Origin: Verrucomicrobiaceae bacterium
Lineage (GTDB): Bacteria; Verrucomicrobiota; Verrucomicrobiia; Verrucomicrobiales; Akkermansiaceae
Reading direction: 5' to 3'
Assembly (NCBI GenBank): GCA_027491155.1
Contig: JAIXWR010000001.1
Location: 1-64,000 of the forward strand
DNA length: 64,000 bases
Shown here piece by piece: positions 54,890 to 64,000 of the stretch; positions within the stretch are counted from its first letter, which is position 1; every line of letters starts with the position of its first letter. The notes under the pieces are model-generated. The model was not told the origin of the DNA. It saw only the letters and a program-made list of their open reading frames with translations, and made no database searches. Made by a program: the position numbers and the translations under genes.

Positions 54890-56575
54890 ATGCCCGCCAC
54901 CCTCCAGCGACTTCCTTCGATCCCGGCCTCGAAAGCCCGGTCCGCACCGGCGGAGGAAGTCCGCACCCTGATCGACGAACTCCTCGCCGAACAAAAGTCC
55001 CTGCAAACCCCGGTCGCCCGCTTCTCCGAAGTCCACGACCGGGAGCCCGATCTCGCCCCGCACTATCGCACCCTCATTCCACTCACCCGGCCCGGAGCCG
55101 GCGAACAGTATGCCTTCGAGGTCTCGCTCGACCGCTGCACCGGCTGCAAGGCCTGCGTCTCGGCATGCCACTCCCTCAACGGGCTGGACGAAGACGAGTC
55201 CTGGCGCGACGTCGGCACCATCCACGGCGGCCGGGACACTCCCGGCTGGCAGCAAACGATCACAACCGCCTGCCACCACTGCGAGGACCCGGGTTGCATG
55301 AACGGCTGCCCGGTCGGTGCCTACGAAAAGGACGCCGACACCGGCATCGTCCGCCACCTCGACGACCAGTGCATCGGCTGCTCCTACTGCATCCTGAAAT
55401 GCCCTTACGACGTCCCCAAGTATTCGAAGAAGCGCGGCATTGTTAGAAAGTGCGACATGTGCCACCAGCGCCTGGCCGAAGGGGAAGCACCCGCCTGCGT
55501 GCAAGCCTGCCCCACCGAAGCCATCCGCATCATCAAAGTGCCCGCCCGCGCGACGGTCACGACGGACAAGCTCTTCCAATCAACCATCCACGATAAACCA
55601 TCGACAACCGGAGCGAAGCGGAGATGGCCGGAGGCAATCCCCAATCCCTCCACGACCCGTCCCACCACCCGCTACATCGGCCGCGAAATACCGACGTCCG
55701 CCGTCGCCGCCGACCGCGATACGCTGGTCCCGCAGCCCGCCCACTGGCCGCTGGTCCTCATGCTCACGCTCACCCAGGCCGGCATCGGCCTGCTGCTCGG
55801 CGCCCTCCCGGGACCGCCGGTCCCTTCTGGCCTTCGTAGCTTTAGCGAAGTCGGCAGACCGGCAGGCATCCTTGCCTTCGCCGCCCTGCTCTTCTCCCTT
55901 GGCATGGCCGCCTCCGTCCTCCACCTCGGCCAACCGCTCAAGGCCTGGCGCTTTTTCCTCGGCCTGCGCACTTCCTGGCTGTCCCGCGAAATCCTCGCCT
56001 TCTCCCTCTTCGCGCCGATCCCGCTTCTCCTGGCCACCCTGCCTTTCCTCCCGAACTTTCCGTTCAATTCTTCCTTGGCACTTGGCACTTCCTACTTGGC
56101 ACTTCCGCTCGGCCTCGTCGCCGTATTCACCAGCGTCATGATTTACCACGATACCCGTCGTACTTCATGGCGCTTCCCCCGCACCGCCGCCCGCTTCTTC
56201 GGCAGCGTGCTCTCCTTCGCCGCGCTCGGCCACCTGATCGCCGCCCCCTCGCGAGCCGGCCTCATCCTCTTGGCCACAGCGGTGATCGTGAAGATGATCC
56301 CGGAAGCGAGGATCGCCCGGCTCGCCAGGGACCGGAATGCCGGTTGGTCGCCCGACTTGCACTCGTCGAAACTCCAGCGCGGCCCCTTGTCCCGCGCCTG
56401 GAACGGCCGCGTCATGCTGACCCTAGTCGCCGTCGCCATCGCCGCCATTCAACCATGGCTCGCGCTCCCCCTCCTGCTCTCCGCCGAGCTCCTCGAACGC
56501 CAGCTCTTCTTCCAGACCGTCCACGCGCCGAAGATGCCGGGCCATGCCGGACCTGCGCGTCCCAACCATTCATGA
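54890..56575 (+). CDS. DmsB-DmsC fusion: four-cluster ferredoxin subunit joined to membrane anchor
   Basis: 561 aa. Residues about 75-225 carry sixteen Cys in four 4Fe-4S motifs ([70 protein letters not shown]), as in DmsB/NrfC. Residues about 285-555 form the DmsC-type anchor with about eight membrane segments ([53 protein letters not shown]). These are separate genes in E. coli. It would pass electrons from quinol to the reductase encoded next (ATGA overlap). The linker and anchor part contain three repeat insertions, all in frame. Confidence 0.88.
   Translation: MPATLQRLPSIPASKARSAPAEEVRTLIDELLAEQKSLQTPVARFSEVHDREPDLAPHYRTLIPLTRPGAGEQYAFEVSLDRCTGCKACVSACHSLNGLDEDESWRDVGTIHGGRDTPGWQQTITTACHHCEDPGCMNGCPVGAYEKDADTGIVRHLDDQCIGCSYCILKCPYDVPKYSKKRGIVRKCDMCHQRLAEGEAPACVQACPTEAIRIIKVPARATVTTDKLFQSTIHDKPSTTGAKRRWPEAIPNPSTTRPTTRYIGREIPTSAVAADRDTLVPQPAHWPLVLMLTLTQAGIGLLLGALPGPPVPSGLRSFSEVGRPAGILAFAALLFSLGMAASVLHLGQPLKAWRFFLGLRTSWLSREILAFSLFAPIPLLLATLPFLPNFPFNSSLALGTSYLALPLGLVAVFTSVMIYHDTRRTSWRFPRTAARFFGSVLSFAALGHLIAAPSRAGLILLATAVIVKMIPEARIARLARDRNAGWSPDLHSSKLQRGPLSRAWNGRVMLTLVAVAIAAIQPWLALPLLLSAELLERQLFFQTVHAPKMPGHAGPARPNHS
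55577..55609 (+). repeat. In-frame heptamer tract in the DmsB-DmsC linker
   Basis: Units CAATCAA, CCATCCA, CGATAAA and CCATCGA, then CAACC. CCATCCA is identical to units at both ends of the four-helix-bundle cassette in the liv operon and CCATCGA matches its left end. It encodes [12 protein letters not shown] in a linker. Confidence 0.8.
55832..55850. repeat. Palindromic element inside the DmsC part
   Basis: CTTCG...CGAAG arms around TAGCTTTAG; encodes LRSFSEV within a loop of low similarity. The 19-bp sequence CTTCGTAGCTTTAGCGAAG looks like a small dispersed palindrome. Confidence 0.5.
56074..56106 (+). repeat. In-frame heptamer tract in the DmsC part
   Basis: Units CTTGGCA, CTTGGCA, CTTCCTA, CTTGGCA and a final CTTCC. 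Encodes a hydrophobic [14 protein letters not shown] stretch within a membrane segment, so the protein still fits the bilayer. The CTTGGCACTTC core is shared with the greA-eno pair. Confidence 0.8.
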
Positions 56576-58767
56576 TGACGCCCGACTTCCTCCGGCAACG
56601 CCGCGGCCCGCTCACCCGCGACCTCGTCCAAACGCCCGGCCACTTCGGCCTCGGCCAGGTTCCGGCGCGACTCAAGCCCGCTTCCACCACCACGTCGATC
56701 TGCGGCTACTGCGCCACCGGTTGCCAGTTGAAGGTCCATCTCGACGAAGACGGCCGTGCAATCAACCTCAGCCCGGCCACGCACTACCCCGTCAACCTCG
56801 GCATGGCTTGCCCCAAAGGCTGGCAGTCGCTCGATCCCCTCGATTCCCCCGACCGCGGCACGGTGCCCCTCCTCCGCGACCCATCCGGCACCCTCCAACC
56901 GGTCGACTGGGCCACCGCCATCGGCACCTTCGTGGATCGATTCAGGGACATCCACCGTCGCCACGGCCGGGACGCCGCGGCCTTCCTCTCCACGGGCCAG
57001 ATCCCCCTCGAGGAAATGGCCTTCCTCGGCTGCCTTTGGAAGTCCGGCATGGGCTTCCTCCACGGCGATGCCAACACCCGCCAGTGCATGGCCACCGCCG
57101 CCACCGCCTACAAGCAGTCCTTTGGCTTCGATGCGCCTCCCTACACCTATGCCGACTTCGAAGAAAGCGACGTCATCGTCCTCGTCGGCAGCAACCTCTG
57201 CATCGCCCACCCCATCCTGTGGCAGCGCGTGGCCCGCAACCCGCGCGATCCGCGGATCATCGTCATCGATCCCCGCGCCACCGAGACCGCCCAGTCCGCG
57301 ACGCTCCACCTGCCGCTCAAGCCCAAGGGCGACTTGCCGCTCTACTACGCGCTCGCCCATTGCATCCTGCGCGACGGACGCATCGACCCCGCCTCGGTCG
57401 CGCGCTGCGACGGCTTCGATGATTTCGCGGAATTCGTCCGCGGCTTCACTCCGGAGTCTGTCGAAACCAGCACCGGTATCCCCGCGGCGACCATCGAGAA
57501 CCTCGCGCGCGTCGTCTCCGAGCCCGGCAAGCGCGTCTCCTGGTGGTGGACCATGGGTGTCAACCAGTCCCACGAAGGCGTCCGCACCGCGCAGGCGATC
57601 ATCAACCTCTGCCTGCTCACCGGCAACATCGGCAAACCCGGCACCGGCCCGAACTCCATCACCGGCCAATGCAACGCCATGGGATCGCGCCTCTTCTCGA
57701 ACACCACCTCGCTGGTCGGCGGCCATGACTTCGCGGACCCGTCCCACCGCCGAAAGGTCGCGGAGACCCTCGACCTGCCCCTTCAGAGCATCCCTAGCGA
57801 GCCCTCGCTGGCCTACGATCAGATCCTCGAGGCTGCCGGCCGCGGGGAGATCAAGGCGCTGTGGATCGTCGCCACCAATCCCTTCCACTCCTGGATCGAC
57901 AGCAGCCGTCTCGCCGAGCTCCGCGAGAACCTCGATTTTCTGGTCGTCCAGGACATGTATCCCGACACCGAGTCCGCCCGCGTCGCCGATCTCTTCCTGC
58001 CCGCCGCCGGCTGGGGCGAAAAGGCCGGCACCTTCATCAATTCCGAACGCCGCATCGGAACCCTCAAGCCCTTTCGCCAGGCGCCGGGTCTCGCCCTCAC
58101 CGATTTCCGGATCTTCCGCCTGATCGCCCGCGCCTGGGGCTGCGGTGATAGGTTCGAGCGCTGGACCGATCCCGAAGCGGTCTTCCGCCTGCTGCGCGAC
58201 ACCACCCTCGACCGCCCCTGCGACATCACCGGGATCGATGGCTACGACCACATCGACCGCTGCGGCGGCATCCAGTGGCCCCATCCGGCCGCAACCGATC
58301 CGGATCCGCCTGCCAACGAACGACGCCTCTTTGCTGACGGAGTCTATTGTCATCCCGGCGGCAAGGCGAAGTTGCTCTTCTCGGAACCGGCCCGCCTTCC
58401 AGAGGCCCCCGACGAGAACTTCCCCTTCCTGCTGCTCACTGGCCGCGGCAGCAGCAGCCAGTGGCATACCCAGTCCCGCACCGCGCGCTCCGCCATCCTT
58501 CGCAAGCTCTGCCCCGCGGGTGCCTTCGTCGAAATCCACCCGGACGATGCCGCGAGGCTCGGCATCAGCGAAGGCAGCGACGTCACCCTGCGTTCCCGGC
58601 GCGGGGAAATGACCGTCGCCGCCTACCTCGCCCCCACGGTCCAGCCCGGACAACTGTTCCTGCCCATGCACTACCCGGAGGTCAACCGCCTGACCCACCC
58701 GTCCTTCGACCCCCATTCGCGGCAACCGAACTACAAGGCCTGCGCCGTCTCGATCCGCCTCGTCTGA
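56572..58767 (+). CDS. nasC: Molybdopterin assimilatory nitrate reductase, catalytic subunit
   Basis: 731 aa from ATG 56572, overlapping the DmsB-DmsC stop. N-terminal 4Fe-4S motif [15 protein letters not shown]...MACPKGW; the Mo-ligand region [20 protein letters not shown] with Cys as in NarB/Nas/Nap enzymes; later motifs [33 protein letters not shown] and [15 protein letters not shown]. There is no signal peptide, so it is cytosolic. The gene order nrtABCD-nirA-anchor-this gene makes nitrate the likely substrate. Usual assimilatory enzymes take electrons from ferredoxin or NADH; here a membrane anchor subunit is coupled to it. Confidence 0.9.
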   Translation: MMTPDFLRQRRGPLTRDLVQTPGHFGLGQVPARLKPASTTTSICGYCATGCQLKVHLDEDGRAINLSPATHYPVNLGMACPKGWQSLDPLDSPDRGTVPLLRDPSGTLQPVDWATAIGTFVDRFRDIHRRHGRDAAAFLSTGQIPLEEMAFLGCLWKSGMGFLHGDANTRQCMATAATAYKQSFGFDAPPYTYADFEESDVIVLVGSNLCIAHPILWQRVARNPRDPRIIVIDPRATETAQSATLHLPLKPKGDLPLYYALAHCILRDGRIDPASVARCDGFDDFAEFVRGFTPESVETSTGIPAATIENLARVVSEPGKRVSWWWTMGVNQSHEGVRTAQAIINLCLLTGNIGKPGTGPNSITGQCNAMGSRLFSNTTSLVGGHDFADPSHRRKVAETLDLPLQSIPSEPSLAYDQILEAAGRGEIKALWIVATNPFHSWIDSSRLAELRENLDFLVVQDMYPDTESARVADLFLPAAGWGEKAGTFINSERRIGTLKPFRQAPGLALTDFRIFRLIARAWGCGDRFERWTDPEAVFRLLRDTTLDRPCDITGIDGYDHIDRCGGIQWPHPAATDPDPPANERRLFADGVYCHPGGKAKLLFSEPARLPEAPDENFPFLLLTGRGSSSQWHTQSRTARSAILRKLCPAGAFVEIHPDDAARLGISEGSDVTLRSRRGEMTVAAYLAPTVQPGQLFLPMHYPEVNRLTHPSFDPHSRQPNYKACAVSIRLV

Positions 58768-58894
58768 TATCGCGTCCGGAACCTGACCGGATCCGCCAGC
58801 TCGCCCGCCCCGGACGGCCCATTTCCCCCGCTCCCGGCCTTTTCCTTGACCCCGGGGGCCGCTCCCCTAGCTTCGCCCCGATTTTCCGACGGCC

Positions 58895-60076
<1,182 letters not shown>

Positions 60077-60125
60077 ACCCCGCGGGTCCCGTTCGCCGAC
60101 CACCGAACCCACACCACCTCTTCCC

Positions 60126-61022
60126 ATGTCCATTCTCGTTGACGAAAACACCAAGCTCCTCGTCCAAGGCATCACCGGCAGCTTCGGCGCGCGCCATGCC
60201 TCGCTCTCCCTCGCCTACGGCACCAAGCTGGTCGCCGGCGTGACCCCGGGCAAGGGCGGCCAGAAGTTCGAGGACACGGTCCCGATCTTCGACACCGTCG
60301 ACCAGGCCGTGCGCGAAACCGGCGCCACCGCCTCCGCCATCTTCGTCCCGCCGCCCTTCGCCGCCGACGCCATCCTCGAGGCCTTCGACGCCGGCGTCGA
60401 GCTGGTCGTCGCCATCACCGAGGGCATCCCGGTCATGGACATGATGCGCGTCAAGGAAGCCCTCCGCGGCTCCAAGTCCCGCCTCATCGGTCCGAACTGC
60501 CCCGGCGTGGTTACGCCCGGCCGCGGCGAAAAATCCCACGGCGGCTGCCGCATCGGCATCGCACCCGGCTACATCCACAAGCGCGGCAACGTCGGCGTGG
60601 TCTCCCGCTCCGGCACCCTGACCTACGAGGCCGTCTGGCAGCTCACGCAGCTCGGCTACGGCCAGAGCACCTGCGTCGGCATCGGCGGCGACCCGATCAA
60701 CGGCACCAACCACCTCGACGTCCTGCGGATGTTCAACGAGGACCCCGAAACCGAGGCCATCATCATGATCGGCGAGATCGGCGGCAGCGCCGAGGTCGAT
60801 GCCGCCCGCTGGGCCAAGGAGCACTGCAAGAAGCCGATCGCCGGCTTCATCGCCGGTGCCACCGCGCCTCCGGGCCGCCGGATGGGCCACGCCGGCGCCA
60901 TCGTCGGCGGCGAGGAAGACACCGCGCAGGCCAAGAAGCGCATCCTCGCCGAGTGCGGCATCGCCGTCGCCGAGACGCCGAGCGACATGGCGACCACGCT
61001 GCTAGAGCGCTGGGGGAAGTAG
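60126..61022 (+). CDS. sucD: Succinate-CoA ligase, alpha subunit
   Basis: 298 aa. The CoA-binding Rossmann part is [37 protein letters not shown] and the phosphorylated His255 lies in [20 protein letters not shown] and [10 protein letters not shown] are typical. Pairs with sucC; the two share one transcript ending at the terminator at 61084-61120. Confidence 0.97.
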   Translation: MSILVDENTKLLVQGITGSFGARHASLSLAYGTKLVAGVTPGKGGQKFEDTVPIFDTVDQAVRETGATASAIFVPPPFAADAILEAFDAGVELVVAITEGIPVMDMMRVKEALRGSKSRLIGPNCPGVVTPGRGEKSHGGCRIGIAPGYIHKRGNVGVVSRSGTLTYEAVWQLTQLGYGQSTCVGIGGDPINGTNHLDVLRMFNEDPETEAIIMIGEIGGSAEVDAARWAKEHCKKPIAGFIAGATAPPGRRMGHAGAIVGGEEDTAQAKKRILAECGIAVAETPSDMATTLLERWGK

Positions 61023-61083
61023 CGCAACTTTGCAAGTTGCGGTGGGGTGCGGCCCGCTTCACCCGCACGCCATAATCTCTCTG

Positions 61084-61120
61084 AAAAGCCCGCTCCTCTC
61101 CCTGTGAGGCGCGGGCTTTT
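61084..61120 (+). terminator. Rho-independent terminator of sucCD
   Basis: Ten-bp stem AAAAGCCCGC / GCGGGCTTTT with an inner CCTC/GAGG extension. The flanking A and T runs make it able to work in both directions. Confidence 0.9.
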
Positions 61121-61184
61121 CGTATGACAACCCCGACGCCACGGCCTTGCACTCTGCCTGCATTCTCGGCACCTTGGACAAGTC

Positions 61185-62447
61185 ATGAAGACTCCTGTCC
61201 GGATTCTCTTCGCTTTCTTCCTGTTTTCCGTGGCCAACGTCACGGCGGAGGAAAAGCCACCCGACATCGTCCTTCCCGCCGAGTTCGAGCCAGTCTCACC
61301 TCCCGTCGCCGACGCGGAGAACGGAATCCTGCTGTTCGTGAAGGCGTTCAAAGTGCCGATAGGCGAGGAGATGCGGCGCTACGGTGATGCGTTGGATCTG
61401 CTCAAGTCCGGCAAGCCGCTTGAGGATCCCCGATTCCTGGGCGAATTCCGGCAGACCTACGAACTGGGAAGAAGATGGATGAGATCGCCATTGAAGTTCC
61501 CGGAATACGACGCCTCGCTACCGAACATCGCTCCATTTTCAAGGCTCTTCCAAGCGACCGAGATCCTTGCCCGCCAGAGCCTCCGGGAGGGTGATCGAGA
61601 AGCCGCGGACCGCTTCCTAGCCGATGCCCTTTCGTGGAGCAAACTTCTCAGACATGCAGAACCAAGCATGCTGGATTGCCTCGTGGCACATTATGGCTGG
61701 AGATCCACGGTCGGCCTGCTTCTTGAGGACTGGCAGGTTCACGATGACCAACGGAAGCGCCTTGATGAACTCTTGCCGATTTTTCAAGACAACCGGATCG
61801 AAGTTGAGGAGCTGGTTGCGATCGCCAAAGTGGAGGCGCGCTGGTGGGCGAAACAAGGCGGGACCCGGGCCTTTATCGAGAACTTCGGCAGCGACAAATT
61901 CTCCGGCTTGATGCTCAACGACCGGTTCAAGCATCTCACGCGCTCGGATCTCCTTTCCCTTCCCTACGATCCCGAGGCCGAAGCCAAGCGCTACTTCAAT
62001 GAAGTCTCCGGACAAATCCGCGGACTTCGCCAGAGCACTCCTCCGCTGGAGTGGCCGGGGATTTCACGGCCGCTCGTGAACCGCACCATCGAGGACTATC
62101 GAAAACTCCCGAACGGCTTGGGTGACCTGATGTCCGAGCAGGCCAAGAACTCCCCGATCGATCCACCGTGGATCCAAGGCCTGCGCCGCCAGCGATTGCT
62201 CGATGTCTGCCTGCTCTGGCTCCAGCGGGAGCGCAACGGACTGGACGTCACCGCCGACTCGTTCAAGCACCTAACAGATCCGATCAGCGGAAAGGCTCTA
62301 GACATCGACTTCGAAAACCGCGTGATCCGTTGCCGCGGCTGGGACGGCAAGGCGGCCCCTCTGGACATCGAAGGACTCAAACCCGGCTTCCACGACAAAG
62401 AGGACGACCACATCCTCGTGGTCCCCCGGTGGAAGGAACGGAAGTAG
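61185..62447 (+). CDS. Hypothetical secreted protein
   Basis: 420 aa with a signal peptide (MKTPVRILFAFFLFSVANVTAEE). Mostly helical, with conserved-looking stretches ENGILLFVKAFKVPIGEEM, LFQATEILARQSLREGDREAADRFLADALSWSKLLRH and WIQGLRRQRLLDVCLLWLQRERNGLDVTADSFKHLTDPISGKAL. The tail (DPISGKALDIDFENRVIRCRGWDGK) resembles the C-terminus of many Planctomycetota/Verrucomicrobiota secreted proteins of unknown role. Monocistronic between terminators or convergent genes. Codon use is less GC-biased than in sucCD. Confidence 0.65.
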   Translation: MKTPVRILFAFFLFSVANVTAEEKPPDIVLPAEFEPVSPPVADAENGILLFVKAFKVPIGEEMRRYGDALDLLKSGKPLEDPRFLGEFRQTYELGRRWMRSPLKFPEYDASLPNIAPFSRLFQATEILARQSLREGDREAADRFLADALSWSKLLRHAEPSMLDCLVAHYGWRSTVGLLLEDWQVHDDQRKRLDELLPIFQDNRIEVEELVAIAKVEARWWAKQGGTRAFIENFGSDKFSGLMLNDRFKHLTRSDLLSLPYDPEAEAKRYFNEVSGQIRGLRQSTPPLEWPGISRPLVNRTIEDYRKLPNGLGDLMSEQAKNSPIDPPWIQGLRRQRLLDVCLLWLQRERNGLDVTADSFKHLTDPISGKALDIDFENRVIRCRGWDGKAAPLDIEGLKPGFHDKEDDHILVVPRWKERK

Positions 62448-62448
62448 C

Positions 62449-63015
62449 TTACTCCCCCAAAATCTCCCCCAGCTTCGCGAACAAGGTCGAGAAGCAATCG
62501 TCCCCCAGAACCGGCTCCGCCCCGGCCCGCGTTCCGACAGGCGGCTCGGGAAGCGTCACCCAACTCCTACATCCGCCGTACTTCGCCTCGTAGGGGAATT
62601 CCCAGGGCTTCACCAGCGCGCTGACCCGCACCAGGGCGACGTGGATGCTGCCACTCGCCATCCCCTTGCCCTCCCAGTCGAAGCGCTGGCGGATCGTCTC
62701 CTCGGTCCACACGTGATAGGGCTCCAGCGCGGCGACCTGGTCCCAATCCGTCAGCGTCTTCGCCCACAGCGCCTCGCAGTAGTGCGTGATGCTCACCGTG
62801 TCGCCCGGCTCCCACTCCGGCTTCGCCACCACCGTGCCCTCGCGGACGAACTGGTCCTGGTTGTGGAAGCGGGTTGGAAAGAGGAAGAAGTTCTCCTCGG
62901 CGAACGAGAACCCGGCGCGCCCCTCGTGGATGCCGCCCTTGCGCAGGATGATCGCCTGCCGCCCGCTCGCCAGCGCGTCGCACACCACTTGCCATTCCTT
63001 GAAACCGCTCGCCAT
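62449..63015 (-). CDS. DUF1802 family protein
   Basis: 188 aa. Matches the DUF1802 pattern FKEWQVVCDALASGRQAIILRKGGIHEGRAGFSFAEENFFLFPTRFHNQDQFV and WEPGDTVSITHYCEALWAK, then LEPYHVWTEETIRQRFDWEGKGMASGSIHVALVRV. The family function is unknown. Its stop is 1 bp from the convergent hypothetical gene. 33 bp separate it from the GntR-type gene upstream on the same strand, so the two may be cotranscribed. Confidence 0.8.
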   Translation of the reverse strand: MASGFKEWQVVCDALASGRQAIILRKGGIHEGRAGFSFAEENFFLFPTRFHNQDQFVREGTVVAKPEWEPGDTVSITHYCEALWAKTLTDWDQVAALEPYHVWTEETIRQRFDWEGKGMASGSIHVALVRVSALVKPWEFPYEAKYGGCRSWVTLPEPPVGTRAGAEPVLGDDCFSTLFAKLGEILGE

Positions 63016-63048
63016 GGCGAATGGAGTTAGCTCCGTCGCCCCCCGGGC

Positions 63049-64000
63049 TCAATGCCGAAATCGCCACGTGTCCGCCGCGACGCCGATCGTGTTGCCTTCG
63101 ACAAACGTCGCTTTGACAAACGATTGCCGCAGGTCGGCCCTCCCGCACGCCACCTGTTTCAGCCAGCGCAGCATGTGCCGGGTGATCGCGTCGAAACTCC
63201 AGTCGATGTGCGACACCGGCGGATCGAGCATCTCGAAATAGGGATCGGGGTCGTTGCTCACCAGCGACACGTGCTCGGGCGCGATGATGCCGCGCCGCGC
63301 GAGGTGGTGCTGCGCGGCGAGGAAAAGATCGGGCGCGTCGAGGAACAGGGCCGTCGGCGGGGTGTGGCGGAAGAGCGACTCCAGCCGCTCGTGGAAACCC
63401 GCCCTCTCGCCGTTCCACACCGCGAGGTTGTAGGGGCCGGTCGGGATCCCCAGCGCCCGCAGTTCGCCGAGAAAGGCCTGCTCGAGCAAGCCCGGGACCG
63501 GATGAACCCGCTCCGGCATCACCAGCTTGACGATCCGGCTGTGGCCCAGCTCGACCAGGCGGCGGACCACGTCCCGCTGCGCCGTGATCTTGTCGGGCTT
63601 CACCCCGGCGATCGGCACCCCGCGCATGCGACCGACCAGCGCGAAGGCCGGCACCGGGCCCTTCGCGAAGCTTGCCAGCACCTCCTGGGAACCCCCGATC
63701 ACCACCCAGGCATCGGCCGGGGTTCCCGCCACCAGACGGACCACGCGCCGCACGTCCATCTTGAGCTCCACCAGCGACTGCGCGGTGTATTCCGCCGCAT
63801 GCCCCGCGGCCTGGACCCGGTGCAGCACCTCGTGGAAACTGCCGCTGAGATCCAGGCGGTCGTAGGGCAGGATGCGGACCCGGAGCTGATTGCCGGCGTG
63901 ACCGTCCGTGACCGCGATGCGCCGCCTCCTGCCCGTCCCCTGCGGCACCAGCAGGCCCTCGGTTTCGAGCTGCTTCAAAGCGACATCGATCGTGCTGCGA
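63049..64000 (-). CDS. GntR-type regulator with LacI-like sensor domain, 5' end outside the window
   Basis: The frame is open at base 64000. The visible N-terminal part (RSTIDVALKQLETEGLLVPQGTGRRRRI) is the end of a GntR winged helix. The rest is a LacI-type periplasmic-binding-like sensor (PADAWVVIGGSQEVLASF, VKPDKITAQRDVVRRLVELGHSRIVKLV, VSLVSNDPDPYFEMLDPPVSHIDWS). This combination is common for sugar-responsive regulators in this phylum. The effector is unknown. At least 316 residues are present. Confidence 0.82.
   Translation of the reverse strand, partial: RSTIDVALKQLETEGLLVPQGTGRRRRIAVTDGHAGNQLRVRILPYDRLDLSGSFHEVLHRVQAAGHAAEYTAQSLVELKMDVRRVVRLVAGTPADAWVVIGGSQEVLASFAKGPVPAFALVGRMRGVPIAGVKPDKITAQRDVVRRLVELGHSRIVKLVMPERVHPVPGLLEQAFLGELRALGIPTGPYNLAVWNGERAGFHERLESLFRHTPPTALFLDAPDLFLAAQHHLARRGIIAPEHVSLVSNDPDPYFEMLDPPVSHIDWSFDAITRHMLRWLKQVACGRADLRQSFVKATFVEGNTIGVAADTWRFRH

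Noticed and set aside
56449-58725. 758-aa open frame antisense to the nitrate reductase
   Set aside because: Shadow of the real gene, which has all molybdoenzyme motifs.

Overview
The window looks like a chromosomal segment of a high-GC Gram-negative member of the Verrucomicrobiota, probably Verrucomicrobiales near Luteolibacter/Haloferula. This is inferred from gene content only: a DUF1080 (3-keto-disaccharide hydrolase) protein, a XylR-type hybrid LacI/AraC regulator, a giant surface protein with autotransporter-associated beta-strand repeats, a GreA with a very long N-terminal extension, a RAYT transposase, and almost no Shine-Dalgarno signals. No rRNA, tRNA, CRISPR array or complete insertion sequence was seen.

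Layout: 0-5 kb holds the end of a RAYT transposase, panE, eno and the greA-like gene. 4.7-6.5 kb holds a PDZ protein and an anti-sigma/ECF sigma pair. 6.7-11.7 kb is a complete branched-chain amino-acid ABC operon (livJHMGF), with a small four-helix-bundle gene inserted between livG and livF. 11.7-16.9 kb carries a 2-hydroxyacid dehydrogenase, gapA, a toxin-antitoxin pair, a DUF1080 protein and citramalate synthase. 17-24.6 kb is a tightly overlapping operon (six-hairpin glycosidase, GT4 glycosyltransferase, phosphodiesterase-EEP fusion, VTT membrane protein) followed by a DnaJ/CbpA protein. 24.6-29.5 kb holds a lipoprotein, cysE and an Rrf2 regulator, a GNAT enzyme, a protease-like PDZ protein and a second sigma/anti-sigma pair. 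29.8-34 kb has two coiled-coil membrane proteins and a 2-oxoacid dehydrogenase E1alpha-E1beta-E2 operon. 34-38.9 kb has an alkyltransferase-like protein, the XylR-type regulator, an S10 carboxypeptidase and an outer-membrane porin. 39-46.6 kb is one giant secreted metalloprotease/adhesin-like gene. 46.6-58.8 kb is a nitrate-assimilation island (LysR regulator, NasS-like sensor, NrtABCD transporter, NirA, a DmsB-DmsC fusion and the molybdopterin nitrate reductase). 58.9-61 kb is sucCD, and the end holds a hypothetical protein, a DUF1802 protein and a GntR-type regulator cut by the window edge.

The most unusual signal is a family of degenerate tandem repeats, mostly with a 7-bp unit. They fill gaps between operon genes, often from the stop codon of one gene to the start codon of the next, and also lie in frame inside coding sequences. 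At the liv operon two inverted tracts sharing an 18-bp perfect inverted repeat bracket the four-helix-bundle (23S-IVP/Avd-like) gene. An apparently empty inverted pair fills the greA-eno gap. Six more tracts lie in the nitrate island, one of them (inside the DmsB-DmsC gene) built of the same units as the liv cassette ends. I propose, as inference, that these are traces of one dispersing element whose cargo is the four-helix-bundle gene.

The nitrate island has its own logic: a signal-less NrtA-like protein that may act as a NasS-type sensor, a short NrtC without the regulatory domain, a nirA leader that can form mutually exclusive hairpins, and a membrane-anchored (quinol-linked?) assimilatory nitrate reductase.
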